Assembly: GCA_016845305.1 (NCBI GenBank)
Contig: JAERSW010000045.1
Span: 1-64,000 of the forward strand
DNA: 64,000 nt
Direction of reading: 5' to 3'
DNA from: Acidimicrobiales bacterium
GTDB taxonomy: Bacteria > Actinomycetota > Acidimicrobiia > Acidimicrobiales > MedAcidi-G1
Below are positions 25,873 through 34,764 of the stretch, in pieces. Numbering within the stretch: the first letter of the stretch is position 1; each line of letters starts with the position of its first letter. The position numbers and the translations under genes were made by a program. The notes beneath the pieces were generated by a model, which made no database searches, was not told the DNA's origin, and saw only the letters and a program-made list of their open reading frames with translations.

Positions 25873-26970
25873 GTGGCCACCATCGAACGGCTGACGACCA
25901 CGGTCGTCGACGTGCCGCTGCCACGGCCGATCGCCACATCGATCCACGCCAGCCGCTCGGTCGGTTGCGTGCTCGTCGACGTGACCACGACCGACGGGGT
26001 CGTCGGCCAGGGCTTCGCCTTCGCCATGGACGGCCGTCGGATCCGGGCCTTCGACGAGGTGGTCCGCGACTACGCCCGGTTCGTGGAGGGCCGTGACACC
26101 GCGGACGCCGAGGCCATCTGGCAGGACGTGTGGGCCGACCTGAACCCCACCGGCCACGCCGGGATCACCGTCTCGGCGCTCGCCGCCGTCGACGTGGCCG
26201 TCTGGGACGCCCACGCCCGCAGCCGCGACGTGCCGCTCCACGCCCTGTTCGGCACCTGCCGGGACCGGGTGGCGACGTACGCCAGCAGCGGGCTGTGGCT
26301 GTCGGTCGGACTCGACGACCTGGCCGCCGAGGCCCGGCGGTTCGTGGCCGACGGCTTCCGGGCCGTGAAGGTGCGGATCGGCTCGGCGCCCACGGCCGAG
26401 GGCCTGGCCGACGACGTGGCGCGGGTGCGGACGGTGAGCGAGGCCGTGGGGCCGGACGTGGCCGTCCACGTGGACGCCAACCAGGGCTTCGGCGTCGACC
26501 ACGCCGTCGAGGTGGCACGGGCCCTGGCCCCGCTGGACGTGGCATGGCTGGAGGAGCCCGTGGCCTACGACGACCTGGCCGGGCACGCCCGGGTACGCGC
26601 CGACGGCGGCGTCCCGGTCGCCACCGGCGAGACGGTGTTCGCCCGGGCCGGGATCGCCGCGGTAGTCGCGGCCGGGGCGTGCGAGGTGATCATGCCCGAC
26701 CTGCAGCGCGTCGGCGGCTACACGGAGATGCGCCGTGCGTGTGCGCTGGCGGCCACGGCCGGGGTGCCCGTGTCGACCCACTTCTTCACCGAGCACAGCC
26801 TGTCGGTGGCGGCGTCCACGCCGGGCTGCACGTCGGTCGAGCACGTCGACTGGTTCGCCCCGCTGTTCGCCGAGTCGATGGAGCTGCTCGACGGCGAGCT
26901 GGTGGTCCCGGACCGGCCCGGGACCGGGTTCACGTTCGACGAGGACGCCCGGAGGCGCTACGCCGTCTGA
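25873..26970 (+). CDS. Mandelate racemase/enolase-superfamily acid-sugar dehydratase-like enzyme
   Basis: 365 aa. Metal ligands Asp201 (HVDANQG), Glu227 (WLEEPV) and Glu253 (ATGETVF); Asp276-His303 dyad (MPDLQRVGG, STHFFTEHS). The catalytic Lys-x-Lys of mandelate racemase reads Lys166-Val-Arg168, so the second lysine is replaced by arginine, which fits acid-sugar dehydratases better than racemases. GTG at 25873 is chosen as first start after the aldolase; longer readings overlap it. Its 3' end overlaps the convergent TauD gene by 13 bp. Confidence 0.85.
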   Translation: MATIERLTTTVVDVPLPRPIATSIHASRSVGCVLVDVTTTDGVVGQGFAFAMDGRRIRAFDEVVRDYARFVEGRDTADAEAIWQDVWADLNPTGHAGITVSALAAVDVAVWDAHARSRDVPLHALFGTCRDRVATYASSGLWLSVGLDDLAAEARRFVADGFRAVKVRIGSAPTAEGLADDVARVRTVSEAVGPDVAVHVDANQGFGVDHAVEVARALAPLDVAWLEEPVAYDDLAGHARVRADGGVPVATGETVFARAGIAAVVAAGACEVIMPDLQRVGGYTEMRRACALAATAGVPVSTHFFTEHSLSVAASTPGCTSVEHVDWFAPLFAESMELLDGELVVPDRPGTGFTFDEDARRRYAV

Positions 26971-27797
26971 CGCCGGTCGGCAGTGACGATGAGCCGGTGC
27001 ATGACGCGCCGGTGCGGCAGGTAGTCGTCGGCGGCGTAGTGCTGGGTGCCCCGGTTGTCCCACAGGACGACCACGTCGGGCTCCCACCGCACCCGCACCT
27101 GGAACTGGGGGCGGGCGATGGTGTCGAACAGGTAGGTGAGGATGCGTCGACCCTCGGGGACGGCCATGCCGATCACGTGGGTGGTGAAGCTCTCGTTCAC
27201 GTGGATGAACGGCTGGCCGGTCACCGGGTGGTGGTCGACGATGGGGTGCACCGAGGCGCCGACCTCGGCGAGGCGTTCGTTCATCAGCTCCACGCCGCCC
27301 TCGGCGAACGTGTGATTGCGGAACGACCCCATGTCGTGGACCGCGGAGAGGCCGGCCAGGTCGGCGCGCAGGCCGGGGAGCAGCGAGTCGTGGACGGCGG
27401 ACAGGCTGGCGAACAGGGTGTCGCCGCCGGTGGGCGGCAGGACCGACGGCTGGAGGATCGACAGGAACGGCCGGTCGGGCCGGAAGCTCAGGTCGGTGTG
27501 CCACTCGGCGTTGTCGGGCGGCTGGTCGGGCCCGGTGTCGAGCACGGTGATGGACGGGTGGCCGTCGAGGCTCGGGTAGGTGTGGTGGGCGGGGGCGAGC
27601 GGGCCGAACGAGGCGCCGAGGGCCTCCATCTGGTCGGGGGCCAGCGGGCCGCCCCGCAGGACCAGGACGTGGTGCTCGAGGAGGGCGTCGTAGAGGGCGT
27701 CCGCGGTGGCGTCGTCGAGGCCGTCGGCCAGGTCGAGGCCGTGGACCTCGGCGCCGATCGCCGGCGTCAGCCGAACCGTCTCGAAGGCCCCGGTCAC
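26958..27797 (-). CDS. TauD/TfdA-family Fe(II)/2OG dioxygenase
   Basis: 279 aa. Triad His100-x-Asp102 (WHTDLSF) and His253 (TQHYAADD), 2OG-binding Arg264 and Arg268, spaced as in TauD. Substrate not inferable. Start GTG at 27797, 10 bp after the glycerol kinase stop; the frame is open further upstream inside glpK, which I reject. It is the last gene of a six-gene operon with a Rieske oxygenase, haloalkane dehalogenase, PhzF, PPOX-like protein and glycerol kinase. Confidence 0.87.
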   Translation of the reverse strand: MTGAFETVRLTPAIGAEVHGLDLADGLDDATADALYDALLEHHVLVLRGGPLAPDQMEALGASFGPLAPAHHTYPSLDGHPSITVLDTGPDQPPDNAEWHTDLSFRPDRPFLSILQPSVLPPTGGDTLFASLSAVHDSLLPGLRADLAGLSAVHDMGSFRNHTFAEGGVELMNERLAEVGASVHPIVDHHPVTGQPFIHVNESFTTHVIGMAVPEGRRILTYLFDTIARPQFQVRVRWEPDVVVLWDNRGTQHYAADDYLPHRRVMHRLIVTADRRQTA

Positions 27798-27807
27798 GGC
27801 CGGGACC

Positions 27808-29343
27808 CTAGGCCCAGTCGAGGGTTCGCTGGACGGCCTGGGACCAGCGGTCGGTGAGGCGGGTGCGTTCGGCGTCGGGCATGGTCGGCGACCAGCGGCC
27901 GCCCTCCTGCCACCGGTCGCGGACCTCGGCCTCGTCGGACCAGACGCCCTCGGCCAGCCCGGCGGCGTAGGCGGCACCCAGGACGGTGGCCTCGCCGACG
28001 ACGGGGCGGACGACGTCGACGTCGAGCAGGTCGGCCTGGAACTGCATGAGCAGTTCGTTGGCCACCATGCCGCCGTCGACCCGCAGTTCGGCCAGGTCGA
28101 GGCCCGCTCCCCCGGCGACGCCGACGGCGTCGGCACGCATCGCCTCGATCACCTCGTGGACCTGGAAGGCGGTCGACTCGAGGACCGCCCGGGCCAGGTG
28201 CCCCCGGTTGGCGAAGCGGGTCAGGCCGACCATCGCCCCCCGGGCGTCGGGCCGCCAGTGGGGGGCGAACAGGCCGGAGAAGGCGGGCACGAGGTAGACG
28301 TCGCCGTTGTCGTCGACGCTGCGGGCCAGCGCCTCGACCTCGGCGGCGTCGTCGATCAGGCCGAGCTCGTCGCGCAGCCACTGCACGGTCGCCCCGGCCA
28401 TGGCCACCGACCCCTCCAGGGCATAGGTGGCCGGCCGTCCGGCGACCTGGGCGGCGACGGTGGTGAGTAGGCCGTGGGTGGAGGGCACGATCTCCTCTCC
28501 GGTGTGGAGCAGCAGGAAGCAGCCGGTGCCGTAGGTGTTCTTGGCCCGGCCAGCCTCGTGGCAGCCCTGGCCGAACAGGGCGGCCTGCTGGTCGCCGAGG
28601 ACGCCGGAGACCGGCACGCCGGCCAGCGGGCCGACGCACGTGCCGATCCGCCCGATCGACGGGACGATCTCGGGCAGCGCTGCGGCGGGCACGTCCATGG
28701 CGGCGAGCAGCTCGGGATCCCAGTCGAGAGTGGCGAGGTCCATCAGGAGGGTGCGCGAGGCGTTGGTGACGTCGGTGGCGAACCGGCCGCCGTCGGGGCC
28801 GCCGGTGAGATGCCACAGCAGCCAGGCGTCGATCGTGCCGAGGCAGGCGTCGCCGGCCTCCGCGGCGGCTCGGAGGCCGCCGACCTCGCCGAGGAGCCAC
28901 GTCATCTTCGGCCCGCTGAAGTAGGTGGCGAGCGGCAGGCCGGTCGTCGCCCGGAAGCGGTCGATGCCCCCGACGCTGCCCCCGACATTGCTCCCGGGGC
29001 TGGCGAGGCGGTCGACGATGTCGGCGGAGCGGACGTCCTGCCAGACGATCGCCGGATGCAACGGGCGGCCGGTCGTGCGGTCCCACGCCACCAGGGTCTC
29101 GCGCTGGTTGGTGATCCCGACCGCCGCGAGGTCGCCGGCGACCAGGCCTCCGGCCTCGAGGGCCTCGGCGACGACGGCCCACGTGTTGGCCAGGATCTCG
29201 TCGGCGTCGTGCTCGACCCAGCCGGGCCGGGGGAAGTGCTGGGCGTGGGGACGTTGTGCCGAGGCGACGACCGTGCCCGATTCGTCGACGACGAGGAAGC
29301 GCGTGCTGGTGGTGCCCTGGTCGATCGCTCCGACCAGCGCCAT
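27808..29343 (-). CDS. glpK: Glycerol kinase
   Basis: 511 aa FGGY-family kinase making sn-glycerol 3-phosphate from glycerol and ATP. The N-terminal [17 protein letters not shown] phosphate loop, [25 protein letters not shown], the [10 protein letters not shown] segment and [13 protein letters not shown] are those of GlpK; length is typical. It sits 3 bp after the PPOX-like gene and 10 bp before a TauD gene, inside the operon headed by a Rieske oxygenase and dehalogenase, rather than with glpD or a facilitator. This suggests that glycerol or a glycerol analogue is formed by that operon (inference). Confidence 0.93.
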   Translation of the reverse strand: MALVGAIDQGTTSTRFLVVDESGTVVASAQRPHAQHFPRPGWVEHDADEILANTWAVVAEALEAGGLVAGDLAAVGITNQRETLVAWDRTTGRPLHPAIVWQDVRSADIVDRLASPGSNVGGSVGGIDRFRATTGLPLATYFSGPKMTWLLGEVGGLRAAAEAGDACLGTIDAWLLWHLTGGPDGGRFATDVTNASRTLLMDLATLDWDPELLAAMDVPAAALPEIVPSIGRIGTCVGPLAGVPVSGVLGDQQAALFGQGCHEAGRAKNTYGTGCFLLLHTGEEIVPSTHGLLTTVAAQVAGRPATYALEGSVAMAGATVQWLRDELGLIDDAAEVEALARSVDDNGDVYLVPAFSGLFAPHWRPDARGAMVGLTRFANRGHLARAVLESTAFQVHEVIEAMRADAVGVAGGAGLDLAELRVDGGMVANELLMQFQADLLDVDVVRPVVGEATVLGAAYAAGLAEGVWSDEAEVRDRWQEGGRWSPTMPDAERTRLTDRWSQAVQRTLDWA

Positions 29344-29346
29344 GGC

Positions 29347-30030
29347 TCAGACCGCCCGACCGTTCGCCAGACCCGGGCCGCGGGCCCAGTCGGCCACGTG
29401 GTCCGGGACCGGGTCGTCGCCGGTGTCGTCGTCGGGCACCGGTTCGCCGACGGCCACGCCGATCGGGATCAGCCCGGCCCAGGTGTCCTCGTCCATGTCC
29501 TCGTCGTCGTCGATCGGCGGCCCGGTCCGGACCTTCATGGAGCACTCGTCGAGCGGCAGCACCAGCACCGTGGTGGCCCGGACCTCGGACTCGTGAGCGG
29601 GACGGACGGCGGCGACGCGGCCGGGGATGGTGTGGTCGACGATGCGGTCCAGCGCGGCGACCTTCTCGTCGGCGTCGGTGACCTCCACGGCGGTGCCCAT
29701 CACGACGACGGACCGGTAGTTCATGGAGTGGTGGAGGCCGGACCGGGCCAGGACCAGGGCGTCGAGCAGGGTGACCGTCACGCACACCTCGGCGCCCTTC
29801 TTGGCCGCCCGGAGCAGGCGGCTGGCCGGCGAGCCGTGCAGGTAGAGCCGTTCGCCGTCCCGGGCGTACAGCATGGGGATGACGACCGGATGGGCTGCGT
29901 CGTCACCGGTCGGGCCGCCGGCGATGAGCCCGACGTGGGCCAGCAGCCCCTCGTCGAGCGCGGCATGGATGGCGTCGCGGTCGGTGAGGCTGCGGTCCGG
30001 CATCCGTCGCAGTTCGGTCCGTTCGGTCAT
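29347..30030 (-). CDS. Pyridoxamine 5'-phosphate oxidase-like flavin protein
   Basis: 227 aa split-barrel protein. HPVVIPMLYARDGERLYLHG with SPASRLLRAAKKGAEVCVTVTLLDALVLARSGLHHSMNYRSVVVMG is the flavin-binding core of the PPOX-like family that binds FMN, F420 or haem. Other actinobacterial members reduce or detoxify small molecules. It lies between the phzF and glpK genes in a co-directional operon. Cofactor and substrate are not determinable. Confidence 0.87.
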   Translation of the reverse strand: MTERTELRRMPDRSLTDRDAIHAALDEGLLAHVGLIAGGPTGDDAAHPVVIPMLYARDGERLYLHGSPASRLLRAAKKGAEVCVTVTLLDALVLARSGLHHSMNYRSVVVMGTAVEVTDADEKVAALDRIVDHTIPGRVAAVRPAHESEVRATTVLVLPLDECSMKVRTGPPIDDDEDMDEDTWAGLIPIGVAVGEPVPDDDTGDDPVPDHVADWARGPGLANGRAV

Positions 30031-30058
30031 GTCTCGTGTTCCGTTTCCCGGTCGAGGT

Positions 30059-30865
30059 TCAGAGGATGCTGCCGCGGATCACCGTCACGGCACGGCCGGT
30101 CAGGTACACCCGGTCGCCGACGAGCCGGACGTCCAGTTCGCCGCCGCGGGCCGATGCCTGCTCGGCCCGGAAGGCGTCGCCGAGCCTCGGCGCCCACCAG
30201 GCGGCGAGCGTGGTGTGGGCCGACCCGGTGACCGGATCCTCGACGATGCCGACGTTCGGGCCGAAGACCCGCGACACGATGGCCACGTCGTCCCGGTCGT
30301 CGCAGGCCGCCGTCACGATCACGGCCCGGTCGGCCAGCCCGGCCACCAGGCCCAGGTCCGGGTGACAGGACCGCACGTCGGCGGCCGCACCCACCTCCAC
30401 CACCAGGTCGGTGGCACCCATCGCGGAGCCGACCACCGGACACCCCACCGCCGCCGACATGGCCTCGGTGACCGGGACCGCCTCGAGGACGTCGACCGGG
30501 AAGTCGAGGCGGATGCCGTCGTCGGTGGCCACGGCGGCGAGGCGGCCTGACCGGGTGTGGAAGCCCATTTCGCCGGCCACGCCGTGGTCGGTGGCCAGCA
30601 CGTGGGCGGTCGCCAGGGTGGCGTGACCACACAGGTCGACCTCGGCGGTCGGGGTGAACCAGCGAAGGTCCCACTCCCCCGCCGAGCCGTCGGGCACCGC
30701 TGCGTCGGACGGATGGCAGAACGCCGTCTCCGACAGGTTCATCTCGAGGGCGACCGCCTGCATCCAGGCCGGGTCGGCCAGCCCGTCGAGGACCAGCACG
30801 GCCGCCGGGTTACCCCGGAACGCCTCGTCGGCGAAGGCGTCGACCTGGGTGAACTCGTGCGGCAC
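30059..30865 (-). CDS. PhzF-family isomerase/epimerase-like protein
   Basis: 268 aa with the two-domain PhzF fold: N-terminal QVDAFADEAFRGNPAAVL, the catalytic-position Glu46 in MNLSETAF, RWFTPTAEVDLCGHATLATAH, and in the second half VEDPVTGSAHTTLA. PhzF relatives carry out proton-shuttling isomerisations without cofactor. The start is a GTG. It lies 19 bp after the haloalkane dehalogenase stop. Substrate unknown. Confidence 0.9.
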   Translation of the reverse strand: MPHEFTQVDAFADEAFRGNPAAVLVLDGLADPAWMQAVALEMNLSETAFCHPSDAAVPDGSAGEWDLRWFTPTAEVDLCGHATLATAHVLATDHGVAGEMGFHTRSGRLAAVATDDGIRLDFPVDVLEAVPVTEAMSAAVGCPVVGSAMGATDLVVEVGAAADVRSCHPDLGLVAGLADRAVIVTAACDDRDDVAIVSRVFGPNVGIVEDPVTGSAHTTLAAWWAPRLGDAFRAEQASARGGELDVRLVGDRVYLTGRAVTVIRGSIL

Positions 30866-30884
30866 CGATGCAGCCTCGCAGGCG

Positions 30885-31796
30885 TCAGGGGGTCGCGGCG
30901 ATCAGGTTCGCGATCACGGCGGCCAGGTCCGGGCCGACGTCCTCCTGCAGGAAGTGGGCGCCACCGGCCATGGTCGGGTGGTCGAGGCCCGCGGCGCCGG
31001 GGACCTTCTCGCGGAACGGCCGGTCGTTGCCGGCGGTGATCGGGTCGGAGTCGCCGAAGGCGCACAGGAACGGGCGGCCGAAGGCCTCGAGCACCGTCCA
31101 GGCGTCGATGTTGGGCTGCGACTCGGGGTCGTCGAGGCTGGTCGGCACGAGTGCCGGAAAGATCCGGGCGCCGGCCTTGTACGCGTCGTCGGGGAACGGG
31201 GCGTCGTAGGCGGCGATCTCGGCATCGGTGAGGTCGGTGGCGCACCCACCGTTGACGATCTTGCCCACGTTGAAGCTCGGCGACGTCTGGGAGTACTGCT
31301 GCCAGGCGAGGAACGCCTCGGACGGTCGACCGTGGCCGGTGGGCAGGAACGTGTTGCCGACCACGACGCGGGCGAACCGGTCGGGCTGGGCGGTGACGAG
31401 CCGCAGGCCGATCAGGCCGCCCCAGTCCTGGCCGAAGAAGGTGGCGTCGCGCAGGTCGAGGTGGTCGAACACCAGCGACGACGTCCACGCCACATGGCGG
31501 GCGTACGTGTAGTCGGACTGCTCGGTCGGCTTGTCGCTGCGTCCGAACCCGACCAGGTCGGGCACGACGACACGGTGGCCGGCGTCGACGAGCACCGGGA
31601 CCATGTGCCGGTACAGGTAGGCCCACGACGGCTCGCCGTGGAGCAGCAGCACGGGGGCGGCGTCGGCGGGCCCCTCGTCGAGGACATGCATCCGCAGCGT
31701 CCCCCCGTCGCCGTCGGGCACCTCGGCGTAGTGCGGTTCGAAGTCGAAGTCGGGCAGGTCGACGAAGCGGTCGTCGGGGGTGCGCAGGACGTCCAT
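30885..31796 (-). CDS. Haloalkane dehalogenase
   Basis: 303 aa alpha/beta hydrolase of the DhlA/DhmA subgroup, which replaces a halogen on an alkane by hydroxyl. HGEPSW at 53-58 forms the oxyanion hole; the nucleophile elbow FGQDWGG has Asp124 and the halide-binding Trp125, the same positions as in Xanthobacter DhlA; a second Trp165 sits in the cap; the acid is probably Asp251 (GDSDPIT) and the base His281 (GGAHFLQED). It overlaps the upstream Rieske gene by one base (TGATG). Conserved triad supports activity; substrate unknown. Confidence 0.9.
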   Translation of the reverse strand: MDVLRTPDDRFVDLPDFDFEPHYAEVPDGDGGTLRMHVLDEGPADAAPVLLLHGEPSWAYLYRHMVPVLVDAGHRVVVPDLVGFGRSDKPTEQSDYTYARHVAWTSSLVFDHLDLRDATFFGQDWGGLIGLRLVTAQPDRFARVVVGNTFLPTGHGRPSEAFLAWQQYSQTSPSFNVGKIVNGGCATDLTDAEIAAYDAPFPDDAYKAGARIFPALVPTSLDDPESQPNIDAWTVLEAFGRPFLCAFGDSDPITAGNDRPFREKVPGAAGLDHPTMAGGAHFLQEDVGPDLAAVIANLIAATP

Positions 31797-32974
31797 CAGA
31801 TCGTCTCCAGGAGGGGCAGGGGTTCCATGCCGAGCAGCCGCCGGTAGGTGCCGTGGTAGTGGTGCAGGGCCGGTTCGTTGCGGCCGAACACCACGTGGTC
31901 GACGGCGCCGGACGAGGCGGTTCGCTGCTGGCTGGCGGCCACCACGTAGTCCTCGTCACGGATGATGCCGCCGAAGCCCTCCGACAGGCCGGTGAGGGCG
32001 AGGCGGGCGTCGGCGTCGGCGGCCGGGCCCGGACGCAGGTACCAGGAGATGCGGCTGACGTGGCGGCCGGGGTCGTGCGGGTCCGGATAGGCCCGCAGCA
32101 GGTGGAGGCCCTCGGCGAACGGCATGAGCTGGACGTTGGGGAACAGCCAGTAGACGGGCAGCGCCGCGGTGGTGATCGACCAGTCGTCCTCCGGCAGGGT
32201 CCGCAGCGTCTCGATGTCGCGCTTGCACAGCAGCATCCGGTGGTTGCGCCCGTAGGTGTCGTAGCACTGGACGTTGCCGTGGAAGGCCAGGTTGATGGTC
32301 TCGGCGTGCAGCGCCGGAAAGTGGTACGTCTCGCCGAACGTGTCCATGGCCAACTTCCAGTTGCAGGCCACCTCGTAGGCGTCGCGGCCGAGGTACGACA
32401 GCTCGCCGAGATCCCAGGCGGCCAACTCGGCCCGCAGTTCGGCGCCCAGCTGCTCGTCGAGGTCGATGGTGCCGGCCGGGTCGGGGTGCACCCACAGCAG
32501 ACCGGCCTCCTCAAGCGACGGGAGTTCGACGAGGCCGAGGCACGACGGGTCGGGGTTGCCGAAGTGGTCGGGGTTGGGCAGGCCGACGAGGGCGCCGGCG
32601 GTGTCGTAGGTCCAGCGGTGGAAGGGGCAGGTGAAGCGGCGTTCCTCGCCGCGGTCGCGTTCCTCGAGAACGACGCCGCGGTGGCGGCAGGCGTTCACGA
32701 AGGCCCGGAGACGACCGTCGTCGTCGCGGGTGGCGAGGATCGGCGTCGGCAGGTCGTCGCACGTCAGGAACGAGCCCGGACCGGGCAGGTCGCCGGACAG
32801 GCCGACGAGGTGCGGGTGGCCGCCGAAGAAGGCGTCGCGTTCCCGGCGGGCGAGGTCCCCGTCGACGTAGACGTCGGTCGGGTTGCGCCGGAAGCCGCCG
32901 GCGTCGACGTTGGTGCCGGCGTCGAGGCGAGCCATCAGCAGCTTCGCCTGGGCGACCTGTTCGCTCCGTTCCAC
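31796..32974 (-). CDS. Rieske-type aromatic-ring/N-demethylating oxygenase, alpha subunit
   Basis: 392 aa. Rieske [2Fe-2S] ligands CRHRG and CPFHRWTYD, then the mononuclear iron site FGETYHFPALH (His-x4-His) with a preceding Asp in NWKLAMD bridging between centres. The family hydroxylates rings or demethylates quaternary amines and needs a reductase, which is not adjacent. GTG at 32974 follows a GGGGAG-type ribosome site; the longer reading enters the divergent intergenic region. It is first in the six-gene operon ending in a TauD gene, and divergent from the second dehalogenase. Confidence 0.9.
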   Translation of the reverse strand: MERSEQVAQAKLLMARLDAGTNVDAGGFRRNPTDVYVDGDLARRERDAFFGGHPHLVGLSGDLPGPGSFLTCDDLPTPILATRDDDGRLRAFVNACRHRGVVLEERDRGEERRFTCPFHRWTYDTAGALVGLPNPDHFGNPDPSCLGLVELPSLEEAGLLWVHPDPAGTIDLDEQLGAELRAELAAWDLGELSYLGRDAYEVACNWKLAMDTFGETYHFPALHAETINLAFHGNVQCYDTYGRNHRMLLCKRDIETLRTLPEDDWSITTAALPVYWLFPNVQLMPFAEGLHLLRAYPDPHDPGRHVSRISWYLRPGPAADADARLALTGLSEGFGGIIRDEDYVVAASQQRTASSGAVDHVVFGRNEPALHHYHGTYRRLLGMEPLPLLETI

Positions 32975-33049
32975 GACTCCCCCCGGTGTCGATCGGTGTC
33001 CGGAGCGCTGCCGCCCCGACGCCCGAGTGTCATGCGGGGTCGGAGCCGC

Positions 33050-33088
33050 TGCCAACATGGCTGGCACCGCCGGGCGGACGCTCCGCCC
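33050..33088. promoter_or_regulatory. Two inverted repeats in divergent promoter region
   Basis: TGCCA-7 nt-TGGCA (33050-33066) and GGGCGGA-CGC-TCCGCCC (33072-33088, perfect) lie in the 146-bp gap between the Rieske operon and the second dehalogenase. They are candidate operator sites controlling both directions. A strong ribosome site AGGAGG at 33110-33115 serves the plus-strand gene. Confidence 0.4.
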
Positions 33089-33120
33089 CGGCCACCGGCA
33101 CGCCCGACCAGGAGGTCGCC

Positions 33121-34041
33121 ATGGTCCCCCTCGACGAGACCTACGACGGGACGTTCCCGTTCGCCCCGCACACCTTCGACGGCCACGGCTTCGTCCAGCA
33201 CTACGTCGACGAGGGCCCCCGGGACGCCGAGCCGATCGTGCTCCTGCACGGCGAGCCGACCTGGGGGTACCTGTACCGGAACATGATCGGGCCGCTGGCC
33301 GAGCACAACCGGGTGATCGTCCCCGACCACATGGGCTTCGGGAAGTCCGAGACGCCGCAGGACCGCGAGTACACCCTGCAGGCGCACACCGAGAACCTGG
33401 TGGCGCTCGTCGAGCACCTCGACCTGACCGACATCACCTTCTTCGGCCAGGACTGGGGCGGACCGATCGCCACGGCGCTGACGGTGCGCCATCCCGAGCG
33501 GGTCAAGCGGATGGTGTACGCCAACTCGCTGGCCGGCTACGGCCGGATCGGGAACGACGACGCCACGCCGACCCAGCAGTCACCGTGGTTCCAGTGGATC
33601 GGCGGCGGCCTCGAGTCGGGGCGCACCGCGGACGTCCTGCTGAACCTGGGCTCGACGGTGCTGTCGGTGATGAAGATCACCGGGTTCACCAACTCGGCCG
33701 CCGTGGACGACACGTGGATCCGGGCGTACTCGGACCCGTTCCCCGACCGGGACTCGGCGATCGGCGGCCTCGAGTTCCCGCTGGACGCCTACCTCGGCAG
33801 GATCGCCGAGTACGTGATCGCCGGGGCGGGCGGCGTGCCCGACCTGGTGGGCAAGCCGGCGATCCTGCTGGAGGGCATGGCCGACGCGGCGATCCCGCCG
33901 GACCGGGCTATCGCCGACTTCCGGGCGCTGTGGCCCGACGCCCCGGTGGTGGAGCTGCCCGGCGTCGGCCACTACTGCCAGGAGGACGCCCCCGAGGTCC
34001 TCGTCGCCAACGTCCGCCAGTTCCTCCAGGCCAACCCGTAG
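33121..34041 (+). CDS. Haloalkane dehalogenase-like alpha/beta hydrolase
   Basis: 306 aa. HGEPTWGYLYR at 43-53, nucleophile elbow FGQDWGG with Asp111-Trp112, and catalytic His284 in GVGHYCQED are those of haloalkane dehalogenases; the acid is less standard, with Asp255 (GMADAAIPP) the best candidate. It resembles the first dehalogenase only in the active-site segments, so it is not a recent duplicate. ATG at 33121 has AGGAGG just upstream. It diverges from the Rieske-dehalogenase operon and is followed by a strong hairpin. Confidence 0.87.
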   Translation: MVPLDETYDGTFPFAPHTFDGHGFVQHYVDEGPRDAEPIVLLHGEPTWGYLYRNMIGPLAEHNRVIVPDHMGFGKSETPQDREYTLQAHTENLVALVEHLDLTDITFFGQDWGGPIATALTVRHPERVKRMVYANSLAGYGRIGNDDATPTQQSPWFQWIGGGLESGRTADVLLNLGSTVLSVMKITGFTNSAAVDDTWIRAYSDPFPDRDSAIGGLEFPLDAYLGRIAEYVIAGAGGVPDLVGKPAILLEGMADAAIPPDRAIADFRALWPDAPVVELPGVGHYCQEDAPEVLVANVRQFLQANP

Positions 34042-34075
34042 GCCGTCAGGAGCCGTCGCCCCGGCGTCTGACGGC
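34042..34075 (+). terminator. Strong hairpin terminator after dehalogenase gene
   Basis: Starts immediately after the TAG stop. GCCGTCAG (34042-34049) pairs perfectly with CTGACGGC (34068-34075), and the inner GCCG/CGGC adds four pairs around a 6-nt loop. No U tract follows. Confidence 0.6.
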
Positions 34076-34090
34076 TGCACCGTTCCTGCC

Positions 34091-34110
34091 TTGCCCCCCC
34101 GGGGGGCCAA
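34091..34110. repeat. G/C-run near-palindrome
   Basis: TTGCCCCCCCGGGGGGCCAA pairs in 9 of 10 positions around its centre. It lies between the hairpin after the dehalogenase and the DinB-like gene (start 34176) and could be a second terminator element or an operator for that gene. Confidence 0.4.
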
Positions 34111-34175
34111 TGGAAGCATGCTCGACGTGGGTGGCCGAAGGTCGTGTCGCCCGACGGGACCCTGCGGGAGGACCC

Positions 34176-34751
34176 ATGGAGACGTTCACCTTCCTCGACG
34201 AGGTCATGGCGCTGTTCACCGACCTGACCGACGGCACGGACGCTGACCGGTTGGATGACCCCACGCCGTGTGACGAATGGACGGTCCGGCATCTGATGGG
34301 GCACGCCATCGGCGCTGCCTACGTCTACTCCACCGTCATGAGCGGCACGAACGAGATGGCCCCGGGCCCCATGGATCTGGACCGGCTCGCTTCGCGGGTC
34401 GGCGACGACCACCGGGCGGCCGCCCGGGCCGCCTTCGCCCAGCTCCGCGAGGCCGGTGGGTCCGTCGACGACCGCGACGCCCCGGCCACCACGTTCTGGG
34501 CCGATGTCACGTTCGACTGGGTGCTGCGCATGTGGGCCACCGACATGCTCGTCCACTGCTGGGACCTGGCCACCGCCACCGGGCAGGACCTCAGCGTGCG
34601 CGACGACCTGGCCCAGGCCGCGCTGGACCTCTCGTACGACTACGTGGCAGAGGTCTCCCGACCCGCCGGTCGGGTCGGCCCGGCCGCCGAGATCGACGAC
34701 GGCGCCACGACCTTCGAACGGCTCGTCGCCCACTACGGCCGGGGCCTCTAG
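34176..34751 (+). CDS. DinB-like/TIGR03086-type metal-binding protein (mycothiol maleylpyruvate isomerase superfamily)
   Basis: 191 aa four-helix bundle. The first helix, the PTPCDEWTVRHLMGHAIGAAY segment with a metal-binding His, and the later ATDMLVHCWDLATATGQ with a second His match the actinobacterial TIGR03086 family, relatives of mycothiol-dependent isomerases and transferases. The ATG at 34176 has GGGAGG (34167-34172) upstream. It supports a mycothiol-using host. It converges on the IPNS-like oxygenase across a 13-bp gap. Specific function unknown. Confidence 0.85.
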   Translation: METFTFLDEVMALFTDLTDGTDADRLDDPTPCDEWTVRHLMGHAIGAAYVYSTVMSGTNEMAPGPMDLDRLASRVGDDHRAAARAAFAQLREAGGSVDDRDAPATTFWADVTFDWVLRMWATDMLVHCWDLATATGQDLSVRDDLAQAALDLSYDYVAEVSRPAGRVGPAAEIDDGATTFERLVAHYGRGL

Positions 34752-34764
34752 CCGGGCCGTCCCA

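Noticed and set aside
31796-32974. Rieske oxygenase as the betaine demethylase of the 39.6-42.9 kb pair
   Set aside because: It belongs to a different operon with a dehalogenase and lacks a neighbouring reductase; a link is possible but not supported by position.
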